From: Streptomyces sp. NBC_00510
GTDB taxonomy: Bacteria > Actinomycetota > Actinomycetes > Streptomycetales > Streptomycetaceae
Assembly (NCBI GenBank): GCA_036013505.1
Contig: CP107851.1
Location: 930,001-994,000, forward strand
Reading direction: 5' to 3'
DNA: 64,000 nt
Positions 11,018-19,094 of this stretch are shown one piece after another (positions within the stretch are counted from its first letter, which is position 1; each line of letters opens with the position of its first letter). The notes under the pieces were generated by a model that was not told the DNA's origin, did not search any database, and was given only the letters and a program-made list of their open reading frames with translations. The position numbers and the translations under genes are program-made.

Positions 11018-11878
11018 CTAGCCCGGCAGGACGGTCGTGCCGGCGCCGCCCGGCCCGACGGACAGCGCGCGCAGCAGGGCGTGCGGGGCGCGGCCGTCCA
11101 GCACGCGGGCCGTGCGGACGCCCGCCCGGACGGCCCGCAGGCAGCTCTCCATCTTGGGCACCATGCCGCCGCCCAGCGCCGGGAGCATCGCCTCCAGTTC
11201 GGCGGCGGTGAGCCGGTCCAGGACCCGTTCGCGGCGCGGCCAGTCGGCGTACAGCCCGGGCACGTCGGTGAGGACGACCAGCGCCTCGGCGTCGAGCGCG
11301 GCGGCCAGGGCCCCGGCCGCCGCGTCCGCGTTGACGTTGTAGATCTGGCCGTCCGTGCCCCGGCCGAGCGAGGAGACGACGGGGATGTGGCCGTGGTCCA
11401 GGAGCACGTCCACGGCCGCCGTGTTGACCTCCGTCACCTCGCCGACGAGGCCGATGTCGACGATCTCGCCGTCGACGTCGGCGTAGCGGCGCACCGCGGT
11501 CAGCGTGTGCGCGTCCTCGCCGGTGAGCCCCACGGCATACGGGCCGTGCTCGTTGAGGAGCCCCACCAGGTCCCGCTGGACCTTGCCGGCCAGCACCATC
11601 CGCGCGACGTCCAGGACCTCGGGGGTGGTGACCCGCAGCCCGCCGACGAAGCGGGCCTCGATGCCGATCAGGTCGAGCTGGGCGCTGATCTGCGGGCCGC
11701 CGCCGTGCACCACCACGACCCGCACCCCGGCCTCCCGGATGCGGACGACGTCCTGCGCGAAGGTGCGCAGCAGGGAGGCGTCGCCCATGGCGTTGCCGCC
11801 CACCTTCACGACGACGGTGCGGCCCCCGAGCGCGCGCAGGGCGGGAAGCGGCCCGGGGCCGGCCAGGGCCGTCGTCAC
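11018..11878 (-). CDS. argB: Acetylglutamate kinase paralogue in siderophore locus
   Basis: 286-residue amino-acid-kinase-fold protein. It shows the KVGGNAM phosphate loop near residue 26, the [11 protein letters not shown] substrate loop, the [15 protein letters not shown] segment and the [11 protein letters not shown]-terminal motif, all typical of N-acetylglutamate kinase, the committed step to ornithine. GTG 11878 overlaps the stop of the upstream formyltransferase in a GTGA arrangement, so the two are translationally coupled and under the same iron box. The context suggests a dedicated isozyme raising ornithine supply for hydroxamate synthesis when iron is low. That role is inference; kinase family membership is clear. 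Confidence 0.88.
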   Translation of the reverse strand: MTTALAGPGPLPALRALGGRTVVVKVGGNAMGDASLLRTFAQDVVRIREAGVRVVVVHGGGPQISAQLDLIGIEARFVGGLRVTTPEVLDVARMVLAGKVQRDLVGLLNEHGPYAVGLTGEDAHTLTAVRRYADVDGEIVDIGLVGEVTEVNTAAVDVLLDHGHIPVVSSLGRGTDGQIYNVNADAAAGALAAALDAEALVVLTDVPGLYADWPRRERVLDRLTAAELEAMLPALGGGMVPKMESCLRAVRAGVRTARVLDGRAPHALLRALSVGPGGAGTTVLPG

Positions 11879-12822
11879 GGACGCGTGGTCAGGTAGCCGC
11901 CCATGGTGCGGAACCAGTCGCCGGCCGCGTACTCGGTGCCGTCGTCCGTGCGGACCGTGCGCACCAGCAGTCCCTTGCGGTGGCCGCCGCGGGCGTCCGC
12001 GCCGGCGACGATGACGACGCCGTCGCCCTCGCGGATGAAGATGCGGCCGGCCGTGCCGCCGTAGCGGGCCTGCGAGACGGCGGCGGAGACGATCCTGATG
12101 CGTTCGCCGCGGTGGTAGGTGAAGGCGTTGGGGTACGGGTCGGACTGCGCCCGCACCAGGCGTTCCAGGTCCTCGGCGGGCCAGTTCCAGTCGATGCGGC
12201 TGTCCTCGACGGAGCGCTTGTGGAAGAAGCTGGCGCGGGCGCGGTCCTGGGGCGTCCACTCGGCGCGGCCGGAGGCGATCAGGTCCAGGGACTCGCGCAC
12301 GAGGGGTGCGATCAGGTCGCAGGTGCGGTGGAAGAGGTCGGTCGCGGTGTCGTCCGGGCCGACGGGCTCCGAGCGCTGCAGCAGGATGTCGCCGGCGTCC
12401 AGTTCGCCGTCCATGCGGTGGGCGGTGACGCCGACGCGCTCCTCGCCGTTGATCAGCGCCCAGATGATCGGGGAGAAGCCCGCGTAGGCGGGGAGCAGGG
12501 AGTCGTGCACGTTGAGGGTGCCGTGCGGCGGGAGGTCGAAGATCTCCGGTGGCAGCCAGGTGCGCCAGTTGTTGGCGACGATGATGTCGGGTGCCGCGGC
12601 GCGGATGGCCTCCAGCAGTTCGGCGTCGTCGGGGCGGTTGCGCAGCAGCACGGGCACGCCGTGCTTCTCGGCGAGTTCCGCCACCGAATCGTCCCAGATC
12701 TTCTCGTACGCGTGCTCGCTCCTGGGGTGGGTCACGACGAGGACGACCTCGTGATCCGACTCCAGCAGGGCCTGCAGCGTCCGGTGTCCCCAGGTCTGAT
12801 AACCGAACATGACGACCCGCAT
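11875..12822 (-). CDS. N5-hydroxyornithine formyltransferase (CchA-like)
   Basis: 315 residues. The formyltransferase fold is identified by the N-H-S-L-L-P motif ([15 protein letters not shown] near residue 104), [13 protein letters not shown] with the catalytic Asp, and a C-terminal barrel ([14 protein letters not shown] onward). It is expected to move the formyl group of N10-formyltetrahydrofolate onto the N5-hydroxyl amine of ornithine, giving the formyl-hydroxamate iron ligand, as CchA does in coelichelin synthesis. It is divergent from the monooxygenase with an iron box between them, and overlaps the downstream kinase gene by 4 nt. Confidence 0.92.
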   Translation of the reverse strand: MRVVMFGYQTWGHRTLQALLESDHEVVLVVTHPRSEHAYEKIWDDSVAELAEKHGVPVLLRNRPDDAELLEAIRAAAPDIIVANNWRTWLPPEIFDLPPHGTLNVHDSLLPAYAGFSPIIWALINGEERVGVTAHRMDGELDAGDILLQRSEPVGPDDTATDLFHRTCDLIAPLVRESLDLIASGRAEWTPQDRARASFFHKRSVEDSRIDWNWPAEDLERLVRAQSDPYPNAFTYHRGERIRIVSAAVSQARYGGTAGRIFIREGDGVVIVAGADARGGHRKGLLVRTVRTDDGTEYAAGDWFRTMGGYLTTRP

Positions 12823-12850
12823 GGGCGGCCTCTCCTTCAGTGATTATTGC

Positions 12851-12867
12851 AAGGTTAGGCTTACCTT
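12851..12867. promoter_or_regulatory. Iron box between formyltransferase and monooxygenase
   Basis: AAGGTTAGGCTTACCTT is palindromic except at its centre. It lies in the 82-bp divergent gap, 28 bp from the formyltransferase start and 37 bp from the monooxygenase start, so one site can control both hydroxamate-tailoring genes. Confidence 0.8.
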
Positions 12868-12904
12868 ATCTAGTATGTGGCGCGCATAGGGAGGCGATGC
12901 AACG

Positions 12905-14257
12905 GTGACAGCACCGCTCAATGAGCCGGACACGATCCACGACATCCTGGGAATCGGTTTCGGTCCGTCAAATCTGGCTCTGGCGATAGCCCTCGAGGAG
13001 CACAACGCACAAGTCCCCGCCTCCCGGCGGATCAACGCCCGCTTCCTGGAGCGGCAGCCCCGTTTCGGGTGGCACCGCGGCATGCTGATCGACGACGCGA
13101 CGATGCAGGTCTCGTTCCTGAAGGACCTGGTCACCATGCGCAACCCGACCAGCGACTTCAGCTTCCTGTGCTACCTGCGCGAACAGGGCCGGCTGGTCGA
13201 CTTCCTCAACCAGAAGACGCTCTTCCCGCTCCGCGTGGAGTTCCACGACTACTTCGAGTGGGCCGCCGCCCGCGTCGCCCACGTCGTCGACTACTCCTGC
13301 GAAGTGCTGTCGGTCACACCGGTCCGCGACGCCGACGGCGAGGTCGACCACCTCGACGTGACGTGCCGGGACCCCGAGGACCCCGCGCGGACGGTCACCC
13401 ACCGGGCCCGCAACATCAGCGTGGCCGTCGGGCTCGAGCCGCACCTGCCGCCGGGCACCGAGCTGTCGGACCGCGTGTGGCACAACAGCCAACTGCTGCC
13501 CAGGGTCGCCGAGCTCACCGCGACGGGCACCCCGGTGCGCCGGGCCGTCGTCCTCGGCGCCGGGCAGAGCGCGGCCGAGGCGGTCGACTTCCTGCACCGC
13601 ACCTTCCCCGACGCGGAGATCTGCGCGGTGTTCGCCAAGTACGGCTACACGCCCGCCGACGACAGCCCCTTCGCCAACCGGATCTTCGACCCTGAGGCGG
13701 TGGACCTCTACTTCGGCTCCCCGTCCGAGGTGAAGCAGTCCCTCGTCGACTACCACCGCAGCACCAACTACTCGGTGGTCGACATGGACCTCATCGAGGC
13801 CCTGTACGCGACCTCCTACCGCGAGAAGGTGCAGGGCCGCGAACGGCTGCGCTTCCTCAACGTCTCCCGCATCCGCGACGTGAGCGCCGCGGACGACGGC
13901 CTCGACGTGACGGTGGAGTTCCTGCCGACCGGCGAGCGGCACGTCCTGGAGGCGGACGTCCTCGTGCACGCCACCGGGTACCGCTCGCAGGACGTCGGCA
14001 CGCTCCTCGGGGAGTCCGCCAAGATCTGCCTGCGCGACGACGGCGACGCGCTGCGCGTCGGCCGCGACCACCGCGTCGAGGTCGCCCCCGAGGTGCGGGC
14101 GGGCATCTACGTGCAGGGCGGCACCGAGCACACGCACGGGCTGACCTCCACCCTGCTGTCCACCACCGCGATCCGGGCCGGCGAGATCGTCGCCTCGCTC
14201 GTCGCCCGTCAGGACGAGCCGGCCGCGACGGCCGCGACGGCCGCGGCCCGCGCCTGA
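12905..14257 (+). CDS. L-ornithine N5-monooxygenase (CchB-like)
   Basis: 450-residue flavoprotein hydroxylase of the SidA/PvdA/CchB family, which turns L-ornithine, NADPH and O2 into N5-hydroxyornithine. The N-terminal FAD motif is GIGFGPSNLALAI (residue 17). The substrate region QVSFLKDLVTMRNPTSDFSF follows, the NADPH motif GAGQSAAE is near residue 219, and the ATGYRSQDV family motif lies towards the C-terminus. The GTG start at 12905 follows an iron box. A long perfect hairpin starts at the base after the stop. With the adjacent formyltransferase it supplies formyl-hydroxyornithine to the NRPS. Confidence 0.95.
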   Translation: MTAPLNEPDTIHDILGIGFGPSNLALAIALEEHNAQVPASRRINARFLERQPRFGWHRGMLIDDATMQVSFLKDLVTMRNPTSDFSFLCYLREQGRLVDFLNQKTLFPLRVEFHDYFEWAAARVAHVVDYSCEVLSVTPVRDADGEVDHLDVTCRDPEDPARTVTHRARNISVAVGLEPHLPPGTELSDRVWHNSQLLPRVAELTATGTPVRRAVVLGAGQSAAEAVDFLHRTFPDAEICAVFAKYGYTPADDSPFANRIFDPEAVDLYFGSPSEVKQSLVDYHRSTNYSVVDMDLIEALYATSYREKVQGRERLRFLNVSRIRDVSAADDGLDVTVEFLPTGERHVLEADVLVHATGYRSQDVGTLLGESAKICLRDDGDALRVGRDHRVEVAPEVRAGIYVQGGTEHTHGLTSTLLSTTAIRAGEIVASLVARQDEPAATAATAAARA

Positions 14258-14303
14258 GACGCCTCTGGGGGCCGCCGGACGACCGGCGGCCCCCAGAGGC
14301 GTC
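14258..14303. terminator. Perfect 21-bp hairpin terminator
   Basis: Arms 14258-14278 and 14283-14303 are exact reverse complements around the loop ACGA. It starts right after the monooxygenase stop and also faces the leftward pseudogene, so it may work in both directions. There is no U-tract, as is usual in Streptomyces. Confidence 0.85.
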
Positions 14304-14330
14304 CACCGAAGCCGCGGGCCCGGGTACTGC

Positions 14331-15082
14331 CCCTCCGGGTCCCAGGCCAGGAGCCGGTCGAAGAGCCGCCGGTCACCGCCGACCTCCAGGGAGTCCACCT
14401 GAACTCGGCCGTACAGGGCCAGAACCAGCTCACCCGCCGTGCCCCGCAGGGAGGCGTCGGCCGCGTCCGGGTGCTCCCCGGCGACGGTCCGCGCGCCGTC
14501 GGCGGAGAGCACGAGGCGCCAGGAACGGCCCTCGGTGGCGTGGTAGTCGACGGCGGCGGGCTTGTGCGGCCAGGCGCTCGTCGTCGCGCAACAGGTGGAC
14601 AGGAACTCGTCGACAACGTCGAGCGCCACCTCGGCTGGCAGCGGCTGCGGGGCGCCCGCGGCGATCCGGGCGTCGTAGGTGTGCACCGCGATCTACTGAA
14701 GCTGGTGCCGGGCGGCGGCTCCGGACGTCTGCGGCGACTGCGACGTACCCCACCAGCTCCAGCAGCCGCGCCCCGGGCCAAACTCGCGGAGCGCGTCCAG
14801 TAGTTGCCGCGCCGACGCGTCCCACCAGTCCAGCAGGGCCTCGCGCTCCCGAGGCACGGCCAGGGCAGCCCACTGGGACGTGTCCGGGGGAGCGTCGGCA
14901 GGCCCTGCGGCGACGATGACGGCCCACTTGCGGCGCCCCTCGCCCAGATGCCGCACCAGATCGGACAGCGTCCACTCCGGGCAGGTCGGTACCGGCACGT
15001 CGAGGCTGGGCGCCGAGGCGACCGCAGCGCGGAAGGCCTTCGACCGTTCGTCGATCAGCCGCAGTAGATCGGCGAGCGGCAC
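14331..15082 (-). pseudogene. Maleylpyruvate isomerase/DinB-like (mycothiol-type) protein, broken
   Basis: From GTG 15082 the frame reads PLADLLRLIDERSKAF, then VPTCPEWTLSDLVRHLG, GCWSWWGTSQSPQTSGAAARHQLQ and a TAG at 14693-14695. After that stop the same frame continues with IAVHTYDARIAAGAPQPLP and on to FDRLLAWDPE. The protein match therefore carries straight across the amber codon. Relatives, as I recall them, have Glu there, so a single GAG-to-TAG change explains it. The expected stop after LLAWDPE is also missing: the frame runs on through the terminator into the antisense of the monooxygenase. It begins 14 nt after the fused permease stop and was probably the last gene of that operon. 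Readthrough or a sequencing error remain possible. Confidence 0.8.
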
Positions 15083-15096
15083 GAACCGCCCCGGCG

Positions 15097-17163
15097 CTAG
15101 CGCCGGGTGCGCAGCAGCAGGTGCAGGAAGTACGGCGTGCCGATGACGGCCGTCATCAGGCCCGCGCCGAGTTGGGCCGGGGCGATCACCGTCCGCCCGA
15201 GGAGGTCCGCGGCGCAGACGAGCGAGGCGCCCAGGAGCACCGCGACCGGTACGACCCGTACGTGCCGGCGGCCCACCAGGGCCCGGGCGGCGTGCGGGGC
15301 GACCAGCCCGACGAAGCCGATGGTGCCGGCGGCGGCCACGGCGGTCGCGGTGAGCAGCACGCTCGTCACGAGGAACCCGAGCCGGACCGGGCCGCGGCGC
15401 AGCCCCAGCAGGGCCGGGGTGTCCTCGTCGACCGACAGCAGGTCGAGTTCGGTGCGCCGCGCCACCGCGACCGCCAGACCCAGCACGAGGGCCGCCGCCA
15501 CGGGCAGCGTGTCGGGCACGGTCCGCCCGTAGGTGGAGCCGGACAACCAGGTGAGCGCCTTCGTCGCGTTGAAGGGGTCGGTGAGCACGATCAGCAGGCT
15601 GATCAGGGCCGTCGCGGCCGCGGACACGCCGACGCCGACGAGGACCAGCCGGGTCTGCTGGAAGCCGCCCCGCGCCGCGAGCCCGAACACGAGGACCGCG
15701 CTCACCGCGGCCCCGGCGAACGCGGCTCCCGCCACGCTCCAGGCCCCGGCGACCGGGACCGTCGTGACGAACAGCACCGCGCCGAGCGCGGCGCCGCCCG
15801 AGACGCCGAGGATGCCGGGCTCCGCCAGCGGGTTGCGGGTGACGGCCTGCACCAGCGTGCCGGACAGGGCGAGCGCCGCCCCCGCCAGGAGTGCGGCGAG
15901 CACCCGCGGGACACGGGTGTCCAGGACGAAGGAGACCGCCTGACCGGCCCTGCCCTGCGCCCAGTTCGCCACATCGCCCAGGAGCAGCTTGGTGTCGCCC
16001 AGCAGCACTCCGGCGACGGCCACCCCCACGAGGAGGGCGACGAGGAGGGCCAGGGTCACCAGGAACGTCGCACGGCCGGGGATGCGCATCCGGTCCGGCG
16101 CGCCCACCCCTGCCGAGTCCCGGGCCCGCAGCGCCATGACGACCAGGAACACCGCGCCGACCAGGCTCGTGACGACGCCGGTGGGCACCGCCACGGCGGT
16201 CTGCGCCGGCACCACCGCGCGCAGCAGGACGTCCGCGCCGAGCACCAGGCCCGCGCCGACCAGGCCCATGACGGGCAGGCCGAGGCGCGTACGCACCAAC
16301 GGCCGGTGACGCCGGGCCAGCGGCCGTACGAGGGCCGGCGCGCACAGGCCGACGAAGCCGATGGGCCCGGCGAGGGTCACCGCCGCGGCGGACAGCAGCG
16401 ACGCGCACACCACGACGGTGATCCGCGTGCCGCGGACGGGGACGCCGAGGCCGCGGGCGGCGTCGTCGCCGAGCGCGAGGGCGTCGACGCGCCGGGCCAC
16501 CAGCAGCAGTCCGGCGACACCGGCCACGGCGACCGGGGCCATCTGCACCACGCCGTCGAAGCCGTTCTGGCTGATGCTGCCCTGGCTCCACTGGTAGAGG
16601 CCGTTGGTCTGCTGCGGGAAGAGCAGGATCAGCCCCTCGGTGACGGAGGTCAGGCCGAGGGTGAGCGCGCTGCCGGCCAGGACGAGGCGCACGGTCCCGG
16701 TGCCCAGCCCCGACAGCGACAGGACGACGGCGGCGGCCGCGAGCCCGCCGGCGAAGGCCACACCGGAGGAGGCCAGCAGCGGCAGGGACGTCCCGGTGAC
16801 CATGAGGACGCCGAGGGCCAGGTACGAACCGGCGTTCACGGCGAGGGTGTCGGGCGCGGCGAGCACGTTGCGGCTGACGGACTGGAGGGCCGCGCCGGCG
16901 GTCCCGAGGGCGGCGCCGACCAGCAGGCCGGCGGTCATGCGGGGCAGGCGCGAGGCGATCACGACGGACGCGTCGCCGGGACCGGCCCCGCCCGTCAGTG
17001 CCTTCCAGACCTCGGCAGGGCCGACGGCCGCGGTGCCCTGGGTGATGTCGACGACCGCGAGGACGGCGACCAGGAGCACGAGCGCGGCCGTCACCGCGGC
17101 CGCTCCCGTCCGGGAGCCGACCGCGTGCGGACGGGTGGCGGGGGTCGTTGCGGTGACGGCCAC
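15097..17163 (-). CDS. Fused double FecCD ferric-siderophore permease (FhuB-like)
   Basis: 688 residues, about twice the normal permease length. The first half has RNVLAAPDTLAVNAG near residue 100 and LGDDAARGLGVPV. A linker (MRIPGRATF) leads to a second half with RNPLAEPGILGVSGG near residue 441 and ends APAQLGAGLMTAVIGTPYFLHLLLRTRR. The two homologous halves give a single-chain channel as in FhuB. The GTG start lies 6 nt after the stop of the binding lipoprotein, so this is the third gene of the ATPase, lipoprotein, permease operon controlled by the iron box at 19022. Confidence 0.93.
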   Translation of the reverse strand: MAVTATTPATRPHAVGSRTGAAAVTAALVLLVAVLAVVDITQGTAAVGPAEVWKALTGGAGPGDASVVIASRLPRMTAGLLVGAALGTAGAALQSVSRNVLAAPDTLAVNAGSYLALGVLMVTGTSLPLLASSGVAFAGGLAAAAVVLSLSGLGTGTVRLVLAGSALTLGLTSVTEGLILLFPQQTNGLYQWSQGSISQNGFDGVVQMAPVAVAGVAGLLLVARRVDALALGDDAARGLGVPVRGTRITVVVCASLLSAAAVTLAGPIGFVGLCAPALVRPLARRHRPLVRTRLGLPVMGLVGAGLVLGADVLLRAVVPAQTAVAVPTGVVTSLVGAVFLVVMALRARDSAGVGAPDRMRIPGRATFLVTLALLVALLVGVAVAGVLLGDTKLLLGDVANWAQGRAGQAVSFVLDTRVPRVLAALLAGAALALSGTLVQAVTRNPLAEPGILGVSGGAALGAVLFVTTVPVAGAWSVAGAAFAGAAVSAVLVFGLAARGGFQQTRLVLVGVGVSAAATALISLLIVLTDPFNATKALTWLSGSTYGRTVPDTLPVAAALVLGLAVAVARRTELDLLSVDEDTPALLGLRRGPVRLGFLVTSVLLTATAVAAAGTIGFVGLVAPHAARALVGRRHVRVVPVAVLLGASLVCAADLLGRTVIAPAQLGAGLMTAVIGTPYFLHLLLRTRR

Positions 17164-17169
17164 GGCGCG

Positions 17170-18147
17170 CTACTTCGTCAGGGCGCCGACGACGGCGTCG
17201 ACGTACGACTCCATCGACTGCGGGCCGCCGAACATCCAGATGCCGTCGGGCAGCCGGTGCACCTCGCCCTTCTTCACGAACGGCAGGGACTTCCACACGG
17301 AGTTCTTGGCGAGGTCGTCGGCGAAGGGGTCGCTGCCCTCGCTGTCACTGCCGATGTAGGCGAACCGCACGTCGCCGAGGCCGGTGAGTCCCTCGACGTC
17401 GGTGGCGGCCAGGCCGTAGTCCTTGTCGCCCCCGATCTTCCAGGCGTTCTTCAGGCCGAGCGCCTCGTTGACGCCGCCGATGAGGGAGCCGCCGGTGTAG
17501 GGGCGGATGGAGACCTGGTTGGAGGCGACGTAGCCGTCGGCGAACGCGATCTTCGAGCCGGCGAGGCCCGCGTCGGCGAGGGCCTTCCTCCCCTCGGCGA
17601 CCTTGGCGTCGTAGGCCTTCTTCGCCTCGTCGGCCTTGGCGGTGGTGCCGGTCGCCTCGGCGATGAGGTCGAGGTTCTCCTTCATCCGCCCGACCGGGTC
17701 GGCGGCGTCGGCGGAACGCACCTCGAGGACCGGGGCGATCTTTTTCAGCTGCTTGACGGCGGCGTCCGGGAGGTCGGTGGTGGCGACGATCAGGTCCGGG
17801 GAGAGCGAGGCGATGGTGTCCATGCTGGGCTCGCCACGGGTGCCGATGTCCTTGGGCTGGTTCTTCAGCGGGACGACCGTGTCCCAGGTGCCGTAGCCCT
17901 TGACGTCGGCGACGCCGACCGGGTCCACCCCGAGCGTCACGAGGGACTCGACGACGTTCCACTCCGTGCCGACGACCTTCTTGGCGGGCCCGTCGAGGCT
18001 GACCTCGGCTCCGCTTGCGTCGGTGAGCGTGATGCCCTTGGTGTCGTCCTTGGCCGCGCCGTCCGCGGCCGGCTCGGTCGTGCCGCAGCCGGCGAGGGCG
18101 AGTGCGGCGGCAGCGGCGGTGGCGGCGATGACGATGGAGCGTCTCAT
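17170..18147 (-). CDS. Siderophore-binding lipoprotein (ABC importer, CchF-like)
   Basis: 325 residues. A lipoprotein signal ending LALAGC gives a lipid-modified Cys at residue 21 and anchors the protein outside the membrane. The mature part is a type III periplasmic-binding fold: a VVGTEWNVVESLVTLGVDPVG strand-helix, SLSPDLIVATTDLPD, and a C-terminal PFVKKGEVHRLPDGIW. It delivers ferric siderophore to the permease encoded 6 nt downstream. Its start overlaps the stop of the upstream ATPase gene (ATGA). The sequence resembles hydroxamate-binding lipoproteins; the exact ligand is inferred from context. Confidence 0.93.
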   Translation of the reverse strand: MRRSIVIAATAAAAALALAGCGTTEPAADGAAKDDTKGITLTDASGAEVSLDGPAKKVVGTEWNVVESLVTLGVDPVGVADVKGYGTWDTVVPLKNQPKDIGTRGEPSMDTIASLSPDLIVATTDLPDAAVKQLKKIAPVLEVRSADAADPVGRMKENLDLIAEATGTTAKADEAKKAYDAKVAEGRKALADAGLAGSKIAFADGYVASNQVSIRPYTGGSLIGGVNEALGLKNAWKIGGDKDYGLAATDVEGLTGLGDVRFAYIGSDSEGSDPFADDLAKNSVWKSLPFVKKGEVHRLPDGIWMFGGPQSMESYVDAVVGALTK

Positions 18148-19016
18148 GGGGTGGTGACGGGCCTTTCGTTGCGTGCGTGGTGGCGGCCGACGGCGCGGGT
18201 GCGCAGCAGGCCGGTGAGGGGATCGGTGTCGACCTCGACCCGTATCCCGTAGGCGTCGGTGAGGCGTTGCGGTGTCAGCACGTCCTCGGGGCGACCGTCG
18301 GCGACGATCCGGCCCGCCCGCAGCAGGGCGATCCGGTCGGCGACGGCGGCCGCCTGGTCCAGGTCGTGCAGGACGACGCCGACGGCGATGCCGTGGTCGT
18401 CGGCCAGGTCCCGGATCAGGTCCAGCAGTTCGACCTGGTAGCGCAGGTCGAGGTAGGTCGTGGGCTCGTCGAGGAGGAGCACACCGGTCTCCTGGGCGAG
18501 GCAGCTCGCGAGCCAGACGCGCTGGAGCTGGCCGCCGGAGAGGTGCTCGGCGCCCCGGGCGGCGAGGTCCGCGACACCGGTCAGCGCCAGCGCACGATCC
18601 ACCGCGGCCGGACCGTCCGGGTCGGGGCGGCCCCAGCGGCCCCGGTAGGGGTAGCGGCCGAACTCCACGACGTCCCGTACCGTCAGCCCGCTCGGCGTGG
18701 GGCGCCCCTGCGTCAGCAGGGCCACCCGGCGGGAGAACTCACGCGCCGTCAGGGCGAGCCCGTCGGCGGTGGTCCCGTCGTGCGCGTCGATGGTCAACGT
18801 GGCGCGGCGGGCCCGCTGCAGGCGTGCCACGGTGCGCAGGAGCGTCGACTTGCCGCTGCCGTTGGGGCCCACGAGGGCGGTCACCTCACCGGGCCGGAGG
18901 GTGATCGCCGCGTCATGGACGACGTCGACCCCGTCGTACGACACGGTCACGTCGTACGCCGCCAGCCGGTGACCGCGCAGGCCGCAGGCCGCGGCAGTCT
19001 CTTCCGTAGAACTCAC
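18144..19016 (-). CDS. Ferric-siderophore ABC transporter ATP-binding protein
   Basis: 290 residues and first gene of the second import operon. Walker A VGPNGSGKSTLL, signature LSGGQLQRVWLAS, Walker B VLLLDEPTTYLD and the VLHDLDQAA H-loop are complete. The GTG start at 19016 is 6 bp from an iron box, and the ORF overlaps the lipoprotein start by 4 nt. It energises the fused permease at 15097-17163. It is a distinct paralogue of the ATPase at 9570, not a copy: the N-terminal and C-terminal regions differ throughout. Confidence 0.93.
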   Translation of the reverse strand: MSSTEETAAACGLRGHRLAAYDVTVSYDGVDVVHDAAITLRPGEVTALVGPNGSGKSTLLRTVARLQRARRATLTIDAHDGTTADGLALTAREFSRRVALLTQGRPTPSGLTVRDVVEFGRYPYRGRWGRPDPDGPAAVDRALALTGVADLAARGAEHLSGGQLQRVWLASCLAQETGVLLLDEPTTYLDLRYQVELLDLIRDLADDHGIAVGVVLHDLDQAAAVADRIALLRAGRIVADGRPEDVLTPQRLTDAYGIRVEVDTDPLTGLLRTRAVGRHHARNERPVTTP

Positions 19017-19021
19017 GAACG

Positions 19022-19040
19022 AAGGTTAGCCTAACCTAAT
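19022..19040. promoter_or_regulatory. Iron box, second uptake operon
   Basis: AAGGTTAGCCTAACCTAAT contains the perfect palindrome AGGTTAGCCTAACCT. It starts 6 bp upstream of the leftward ATPase start, so bound repressor would cover the start region. Confidence 0.82.
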
Positions 19041-19072
19041 CTCCGCCCGGACCACCCCCCTCTCACTTCGGT

Positions 19073-19089
19073 AAACTTAGGCTAACCTT
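19073..19089. promoter_or_regulatory. Iron box, siderophore-interacting protein
   Basis: AAACTTAGGCTAACCTT matches the iron-box pattern with one weaker half. It ends 6 bp before the ATG at 19095 and forms a pair with the box at 19022 in the divergent gap. Confidence 0.78.
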
Positions 19090-19094
19090 CCTGC

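Noticed and set aside
15121..18252. A 1,043-codon + frame over the second uptake operon
   Set aside because: Mirror of the permease and lipoprotein genes; His/Asp/Gly-rich with no domain.
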